From the NCBI RefSeq assembly GCF_900184035.1, contig NZ_FXWP01000011.1:62001-126000 (forward strand): a DNA stretch of 64,000 nt, written 5' to 3'. This DNA is from Kosakonia pseudosacchari (lineage in GTDB: Bacteria; Pseudomonadota; Gammaproteobacteria; Enterobacterales; Enterobacteriaceae). The notes under the pieces are model-generated. The model did not search any database. It worked only from the letters and a program-made list of their open reading frames with translations, and was not told the DNA's origin. A program made the translations under genes and the position numbers. Of the stretch, positions 59,195-64,000 are shown piece after piece (positions within the stretch are counted from its first letter, which is position 1; each line of letters begins with the position of its first letter).

Positions 59195-61216
59195 TCACAG
59201 CGCGATCGTCAGCAGCAGGATCACCAGCGCGGCAATCACATACAGGCAGTAGAGCCGGAAATCGCCGCTTTGCAGGTACTGCACCACGCGGGCCACGCGC
59301 TGCGTCGCGCCTACCAGCGGGCGAATGATTTTCTCGTCCCAGAACGGCTCCGTGCGCGTTGCCGCCTGCGTAATACCGCCCAGGCTGCGTTGTAAAGGTT
59401 GAGCCGGATCGAGCTGTTTACGCAGCTGGTAAAGCGGGCCAAACATCACACGTAATGGCTGGGTAAAGCTGCCTGCGGAGGGAGCCATGCCTTTTTCCCA
59501 CGCGTAGCCGCAGGCCCAGGCATCGCCGCTGCGGCGAAACGCGCCGCGCGTCTGGCGGTTGAGGAACCACAGCACACCGGGCAGCAGGGGCAAAAGCAGT
59601 AACAGCAGGAACACGGTAGAAGGTGTCAGCATCGCTTGCTGCGCATCACCGGGGATAAGCGTTGCGCCTTCGGCGGCGGCAAGCGCGGCGGGTGGCGTTA
59701 AGCTCAGCGCGATATGCATTAACTGCGGAGCCACCCAGCTTGCGCCCACGCCGAGCACCACGCACAGCAGCGCCAGCACGGACATGGCGGCAACCATTGG
59801 CCACGGCACTTCGCGTGCGTGGTCGGCTTTTTCACTGCGGGCATTGCCGCAAAAACTGACACCGTAAACTTTCACAAAACACATTGCCGCCAGCGCACCG
59901 GTGATCGCCAGCATCACGATGGCAATGGGGCCGGCGAGGCGCGGGATAATGGCGTCGATACGGGTGAGGGAGAACAGCGACTGATAGGTGTACCACTCGC
60001 TGATAAAGCCGTTCAGCGGCGGCATCGCGGAAATGGCGAGGCAGCCCACCAGAAACGCGCCGGCTGTCCACGGCATCCGTTTGCCGAGCGCCCCCATTTT
60101 TTCCATATCGCGGGTATGCAGACGAAAGATGATTGCGCCTGCGCCCAGAAACAGCAGGCCTTTAAATAGCGCGTGGTTAAGGAGATGGAACAACGCACCG
60201 AGCAGGCCGACAGCGGCAATCACTGGCTGATGTAAGGCGATGCCCGCCATGCCGACGCCGACGCCCAGCAAAATGATGCCGATGTTCTCAACGGTGTGCC
60301 ACGCCAGCAGGCGTTTGATGTCGTGTTCTGCCAGCGCATACAGCACGCCAAGCACCGACGACACTGCGCCAAACGCCAGCACCACCACGCCCCACCACAA
60401 CGGAATGCCGCTGTGACCGAGCAGGTCGATACCGACTTTGATAATGCCGAAGATACCGATTTTCACCATCACGCCGGACATCAGCGCTGACGCGTGCGAC
60501 GGCGCAGCCGGGTGGGCGCGCGGCAACCAGCTATGCAGCGGCAACATCCCGGCTTTGGCACCAAAACCGAAGAAGGCCAGCAGGAAGACCGCCGACGCGG
60601 TGCCCGGCTCCAGCGTGAGCGTGCGGAAACTGGCGAAATCGAGGCTGCCGCTCTGGCGCCACATCAGGAAGAAGGCGATCATGATCAGTACCGATCCGGC
60701 GTGGGCGATAAAGAAATAGAGCATCCCGGCGCGGATCGACTCGTCATCCTGGTCAGTGATAACCAAAAACCACGAGGCGAGGGACATCATTTCAAACAGC
60801 ACGATGAACCAGAACGCGTTATCCATCACCACAAGCCCTACCATCGAGGCGATAAACAGGTTCATAAAAAAGCCCATCGCCCCGGCACCTTTGCCGATGT
60901 ATTCCCGCACATAGGCCAGTGAGTAGAGCCCGCACAGCGTGACCAGCAATGAGATGACCAGCACCATAAACGCGCTCAGGTTATCCATGCGCACCACGAA
61001 ATGGGCGAAATCAAACGGGCCGATAGCCTGAAAACTCAGCGGCACTCCGCCGTGTAACGCCGTCACCGCGCTGGCAATCCCCATCACGCCGCCAAGCATG
61101 GCGGCGATCCCGGCGACGTTGATCGCCAGTTCCTGCCTGCGGGCAAGCAACAACGAAAAGCAGCCGCCGGCGACATACACCACGATTGACCACATCAATA
61201 ATTGCAGGGCATCCAT
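59195..61216 (-). CDS. hyfB: HyfB, antiporter-like membrane subunit with C-terminal extension
   Basis: 673 residues (E. coli 672), HycC/NuoL family. Conserved residues in FEMMSLASWFLV, FGAKAGMLPLHSWLPRAHPAAPSHASA and HALFKGLLFLGAG. The long C-terminal part (about 480-673) includes an extra amphipathic region and a final membrane helix as in NuoL. Its ATG overlaps the hyfA TAA by one base. Confidence 0.95.
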   Translation of the reverse strand: MDALQLLMWSIVVYVAGGCFSLLLARRQELAINVAGIAAMLGGVMGIASAVTALHGGVPLSFQAIGPFDFAHFVVRMDNLSAFMVLVISLLVTLCGLYSLAYVREYIGKGAGAMGFFMNLFIASMVGLVVMDNAFWFIVLFEMMSLASWFLVITDQDDESIRAGMLYFFIAHAGSVLIMIAFFLMWRQSGSLDFASFRTLTLEPGTASAVFLLAFFGFGAKAGMLPLHSWLPRAHPAAPSHASALMSGVMVKIGIFGIIKVGIDLLGHSGIPLWWGVVVLAFGAVSSVLGVLYALAEHDIKRLLAWHTVENIGIILLGVGVGMAGIALHQPVIAAVGLLGALFHLLNHALFKGLLFLGAGAIIFRLHTRDMEKMGALGKRMPWTAGAFLVGCLAISAMPPLNGFISEWYTYQSLFSLTRIDAIIPRLAGPIAIVMLAITGALAAMCFVKVYGVSFCGNARSEKADHAREVPWPMVAAMSVLALLCVVLGVGASWVAPQLMHIALSLTPPAALAAAEGATLIPGDAQQAMLTPSTVFLLLLLLPLLPGVLWFLNRQTRGAFRRSGDAWACGYAWEKGMAPSAGSFTQPLRVMFGPLYQLRKQLDPAQPLQRSLGGITQAATRTEPFWDEKIIRPLVGATQRVARVVQYLQSGDFRLYCLYVIAALVILLLTIAL

Positions 61217-61836
61217 TAGCGTTGCTCCGGCGAAGAGGGAAGAGGAGGAAACGTCACATCGGTTGAACTCAGCGCGGCCAGCTCCCGACGAGCCTTGAGC
61301 TGTTTATGCAGTGTGGTTTCGGTTTCCAGGTGCAACGCGTGTGTGGGGCAAGCCCGGACACAGGCTGGGCCTTCAGGCAGAAAGTCGCAGAGATCGCACT
61401 TCACCGCGATGGTTTGCACCCCCGCATTCCAGCGTAAAAAGGGGTGATCGTTGGGCGCGCTGCCGGGCACATCGCGCAGCTGTTCTTCGGCAATGTGGTG
61501 CTCGTAACGGGCGGGGATATTGAGCGGGCGACTACCGGCGGGCGTGATCGCCCCGAACGGACACACCAGCCCGCACAGTTTGCAGCCAATACACAGCGTT
61601 TCGTTGAGATAAACGGCATCATCCCGAAACGAAATGGCATTGACCGGACATACCTGTTTGCACGGCGCGTCGTCACAGTGGCGGCACAGTATCGGCGCGG
61701 TTTTGCTGGGTGTGCGCACGAGTGTCAGCCGGGGATGGTGCTGCAGTCCCTGGCTTTTATGCACATCCGAGCAGGCGGCAAGGCAGGTATTGCATCCTAT
61801 ACACCACTCGGGATCGGCAATCACAAAGCGGTTCAT
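61216..61836 (-). CDS. hyfA: HyfA, four-cluster ferredoxin subunit
   Basis: 206 residues (E. coli 205), HycB/HydN family, carrying electrons from formate dehydrogenase H to the hydrogenase. Cysteine motifs are CIGCNTCLAAC, CRHCDDAPCKQVCP, CIGCKLCGLVCP and CDLCDFLPEGPACVRACP. Start at the ATG behind GGGAG; ten more in-frame codons upstream are not conserved. First gene of the operon. Confidence 0.95.
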   Translation of the reverse strand: MNRFVIADPEWCIGCNTCLAACSDVHKSQGLQHHPRLTLVRTPSKTAPILCRHCDDAPCKQVCPVNAISFRDDAVYLNETLCIGCKLCGLVCPFGAITPAGSRPLNIPARYEHHIAEEQLRDVPGSAPNDHPFLRWNAGVQTIAVKCDLCDFLPEGPACVRACPTHALHLETETTLHKQLKARRELAALSSTDVTFPPLPSSPEQR

Positions 61837-61878
61837 TTCGGCTCCCTGGAATCGAGGTAAAAACATTGAGCCTGCTTT

Positions 61879-61894
61879 AGCATAAGCTGTGCCA
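61879..61894 (-). promoter_or_regulatory. sigma-54 promoter of the hyf operon
   Basis: On the minus strand TGGCACAGCTTATGCT matches TGGCAC-N5-TTGCW with one mismatch and exact GG/GC spacing. It lies 42 bases before hyfA, fitting control by the downstream sigma-54 activator HyfR (or FhlA). Confidence 0.85.
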
Positions 61895-61986
61895 AAGTTA
61901 TAAATTACTAAATTTCAAATAGTTGTGTGTTTATGGAACAGGAGGGACGAACAAAAGTGATGGTCAGCGTAGAGCGAAAATTAACC

Positions 61987-62006
61987 TGTCGGCACAAGTG
62001 TCGACA
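61987..62006. promoter_or_regulatory. candidate HyfR/FhlA enhancer site
   Basis: Imperfect palindrome TGTCGGCAC-AA-GTGTCGACA (eight of nine pairs) about 100 bases upstream of the sigma-54 promoter, the usual enhancer distance. Assignment to HyfR or FhlA is inference. Confidence 0.55.
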
Positions 62007-62019
62007 TCGCGGTGTGAAG

Positions 62020-62035
62020 TGTGATCGCGGTCAAA
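62020..62035. promoter_or_regulatory. CRP-like site upstream of hyf
   Basis: TGTGA-TCGCGG-TCAAA matches nine of ten informative CRP positions. It sits about 150 bases before the hyf start site and could also influence bcp read-through. Confidence 0.45.
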
Positions 62036-62102
62036 TATTTGCGGGGGAAGGCAAAGGAAAGGGCGTACCCGATTGGGCCGCCCTGAGAAAAGGGCGTGAC
62101 TG

Positions 62103-62573
62103 TCAGGCGTTCTCTTTCAGCCAGTTAACCACGATGTCGTGGTGATTGCTGGTTTTGAAGTCATCAAATACATGTTCAACTTTACCGTCAGCGTCGATCA
62201 GGAAGCTGATACGGTGGATGCCGTCGTAGGTTTTGCCCATAAAGGTTTTTTCACCCCAGACGCCAAACTGCTCGCAGACCTGGTGGTCTTCATCAGAGAG
62301 CAGCGTAAAGTTGAGCAGCTCTTTTTCGGCAAAGCGGGAAAGTTTCTCTGGCTTGTCGGTGCTGATACCCAGCACTTCCACGCCCGCTTTCTTTAACTCA
62401 TCCATGTTATCGCGCAGGCCACAGGCCTGGACAGTACAGCCTGGTGTCATGGCTTTCGGGTAGAAATAGACCAGAACACGCTGTCCCTGGAAGTCGGCCA
62501 AATTTACTTGTTCACCGTCTTGATCGGGCAAGCTAAATTTCGGTGCGATATCACCGGCTTTCAGTGGATTCAT
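62103..62573 (-). CDS. bcp: thiol peroxidase Bcp (bacterioferritin comigratory protein)
   Basis: Thioredoxin-dependent peroxiredoxin of 156 residues, same as E. coli. Peroxidatic Cys46 and resolving Cys51 in AMTPGCTVQACGLRD. Its ATG overlaps the gcvR stop in TAATG, so translation is coupled. Confidence 0.97.
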   Translation of the reverse strand: MNPLKAGDIAPKFSLPDQDGEQVNLADFQGQRVLVYFYPKAMTPGCTVQACGLRDNMDELKKAGVEVLGISTDKPEKLSRFAEKELLNFTLLSDEDHQVCEQFGVWGEKTFMGKTYDGIHRISFLIDADGKVEHVFDDFKTSNHHDIVVNWLKENA

Positions 62574-63145
62574 TACTTAACTCCATCCTGTTCATCATGC
62601 TGGGAATAGTTGACGATGTTTATACTGCCTTGCGCGTTCAATTCTGTACATAGGGCTTTGAACGCCTGCTCAATATTTGACGCGTCCTGTGACGCCGGGC
62701 TATGAGCGGTTATCTGGATAAATAACGTTGGCGCAACGGTAAGATTGCCGGGCTGTGTACGGGAGACTAACTCCGCAATATTCATGTCATGTGCGTCGAA
62801 AAGCGCAGTGAAACGCTCAATCAGGTGGGGCGAATCGGGGACTTCAACCTGCACCCACACGGTGGCTGGCATATCAGGACGCGGACGGGCATCGGTACGT
62901 TTCATCACAATCAGCAAATCCAGTTCGGCACCTTTCAGTGGCAATGTCGATTCGATAAGGGTGATGGCGTTCCACGAACCCGAAAGCAGCATTATAAACG
63001 TGAACTCTTCCCCCAGCATCGCCAGGCGGCTGTCTTCGATATTACAGCCGCAGCTGCTGACGTGGCGTGTGATCGTGTTCACAATGCCAGGCCTGTCGGC
63101 CCCCAGCGCAGTGATAACCAAAAAGTGTTGTGATGAGGTTGTCAA
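62573..63145 (-). CDS. gcvR: glycine cleavage system transcriptional repressor GcvR
   Basis: Two ACT domains (about 8-80 and 92-175); binds GcvA and blocks gcvTHP activation when glycine is low. A TTG start at 63143-63145 gives 190 residues beginning with the conserved TTSSQHFLVITALGADRPG, the E. coli length. AGGA lies upstream. An ATG eleven codons earlier lacks a ribosome site. Confidence 0.92.
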   Translation of the reverse strand: MTTSSQHFLVITALGADRPGIVNTITRHVSSCGCNIEDSRLAMLGEEFTFIMLLSGSWNAITLIESTLPLKGAELDLLIVMKRTDARPRPDMPATVWVQVEVPDSPHLIERFTALFDAHDMNIAELVSRTQPGNLTVAPTLFIQITAHSPASQDASNIEQAFKALCTELNAQGSINIVNYSQHDEQDGVK

Positions 63146-63230
63146 ACCTGAGCTTCCTGTCAAACGTGAGGTAATCATAAGGAAAGCATAAAAAAAACCG
63201 GCATACAACCGCCACAGGGCCTCAGGTCTC

Positions 63231-63260
63231 TTGCTTTTCTGACGGCACCGCACGTACCAT
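63231..63260 (+). promoter_or_regulatory. possible dapA promoter
   Basis: TTGCTT and TACCAT are separated by 18 bases, 31 bases before the dapA start. Both hexamers have two mismatches or fewer. Confidence 0.4.
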
Positions 63261-63290
63261 TGAGAATCTTGTTCGCACAGAGGATGGCCC

Positions 63291-64000
63291 ATGTTCACGG
63301 GAAGTATTGTCGCGCTTATCACGCCGATGGATTCGCAAGGTAAAGTCTGCCGGTCAAGCCTGAAAAAACTGATTGATTACCATGTCGCCAACGGAACCAC
63401 GGCGATCGTTTCGGTAGGGACTACCGGTGAATCCGCCACGCTGAGCCATGATGAACATGCCGACGTGGTGAAGATGACGGTTGAACTGGCCGACGGGCGC
63501 ATCCCTGTGATTGCCGGGACGGGCGCGAACGCTACCGCAGAAGCCATCAGCCTGACCCAGTGTTTCAACGACAGCGGCGTAGTGGGTTGCCTGACCGTTA
63601 CGCCTTACTACAACCGCCCGACTCAGGAAGGGCTGTTCCAGCATTTTAAAGCCATCGCCGAACATACTGACCTGCCGCAAATTCTGTATAATGTGCCGTC
63701 GCGTACCGGCTGCGATATGTTGCCGGAAACCGTTGGTCGCCTGGCGAAAATTAAAAATATTATCGGTATTAAGGAAGCGACCGGGAACTTAAGTCGTGTT
63801 CACCAGATCAAAGAGCTGGTTTCAGACGACTTTATCCTGTTGAGCGGCGACGATGCCACCGCGCTGGACTTTATGCAGCTCGGCGGTGACGGTGTGATTT
63901 CCGTGACCAGCAACGTGGCGGCGCGCGATATGGCCGACATGTGCAATCTGGCGGCCGAGGGGAATTACGCCGAAGCACGCGTGATCAACCAGCGTTTGAT
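63291..64000 (+). CDS. dapA: 4-hydroxy-tetrahydrodipicolinate synthase (partial, 3' end outside window)
   Basis: First committed step of lysine and diaminopimelate synthesis, condensing pyruvate and aspartate semialdehyde. The first 236 of about 292 residues are present. Schiff-base Lys161 (GIKEATGN), and the triad Thr44, Tyr107 and Tyr133, are all in place. AGAGGA precedes the ATG. Divergent from gcvR. Confidence 0.97.
   Translation, partial: MFTGSIVALITPMDSQGKVCRSSLKKLIDYHVANGTTAIVSVGTTGESATLSHDEHADVVKMTVELADGRIPVIAGTGANATAEAISLTQCFNDSGVVGCLTVTPYYNRPTQEGLFQHFKAIAEHTDLPQILYNVPSRTGCDMLPETVGRLAKIKNIIGIKEATGNLSRVHQIKELVSDDFILLSGDDATALDFMQLGGDGVISVTSNVAARDMADMCNLAAEGNYAEARVINQRL

Noticed and set aside
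61927-62145. 72-codon plus-strand frame in the hyf leader
   Set aside because: Overlaps the putative enhancer and CRP-like sites and runs into bcp; no conserved features.

Overview
The window is a piece of an enterobacterial chromosome. Nearly every housekeeping gene matches its Escherichia coli counterpart in length, catalytic motifs and order (yfhM-pbpC-ndk-rlmN-rodZ-ispG-hisS-yfgM-bamB-der-yfgJ-xseA/guaBA-yfgG-yfgF-ppx/ppk-purNM-upp-uraA-hda-yfgD-bepA-perM-focB-hyfR-hyfJ...A-bcp-gcvR-dapA). Several accessory genes absent from E. coli K-12 sit between these anchors (an alpha-glucoside PTS operon, a protealysin/emfourin pair, a TolA-domain lipoprotein, and a chemoreceptor/SUKH/NACHT block). 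That points to an environmental or plant-associated relative such as Kosakonia, Phytobacter or Enterobacter. The genus is inference, not read from a marker gene.

Layout. 1-2834 (minus): PTS permease and GH4 phospho-glucosidase for alpha-glucosides; the hydrolase is cut by the window edge. 3117-10407: bacterial alpha-2-macroglobulin yfhM and its partner pbpC. 10558-19607: ndk, rlmN, rodZ, ispG, hisS, yfgM, bamB, der (nucleotide pools, rRNA/tRNA modification, cell shape, isoprenoids, translation, outer-membrane assembly, ribosome assembly). 19775-21843: a lipoprotein carrying an orphan TolA domain III, yfgJ, and an M4 protease (protealysin type) with its inhibitor emfourin. 21915-26553: xseA divergent from guaBA, with a PurR operator. 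26554-33365: an AT-rich gap, a chemoreceptor with a near-consensus sigma-28 promoter, an orphan SUKH immunity-type protein, an unrecognised 128-residue protein and a membrane-anchored NACHT NTPase. This is the most novel-looking part of the window and a candidate defence locus. 33453-36212: yfgG and the c-di-GMP phosphodiesterase gene yfgF, the latter behind a perfect FNR box. 36225-42641: polyphosphate genes ppx/ppk, purine genes purM/purN under a PurR operator, and upp with the T-tract of UTP-controlled reiterative transcription; then uraA, hda (CTG start), yfgD, bepA and perM to 47996.

48037-61836 (minus) encodes the complete hydrogenase-4 formate hydrogenlyase operon hyfABCDEFGHIJ, the sigma-54 activator gene hyfR and a formate channel. 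Its leader holds a sigma-54 promoter, an upstream imperfect palindrome suited to an enhancer site, and a CRP-like site. The channel resembles FocA as much as FocB. The window ends with bcp, gcvR (TTG start) and the first 236 codons of dapA.

No rRNA, tRNA, CRISPR array, insertion sequence, integrase or prophage gene was seen. Start codons were chosen by ribosome-binding site and by length of the E. coli homologue recalled from memory; no database search was possible.
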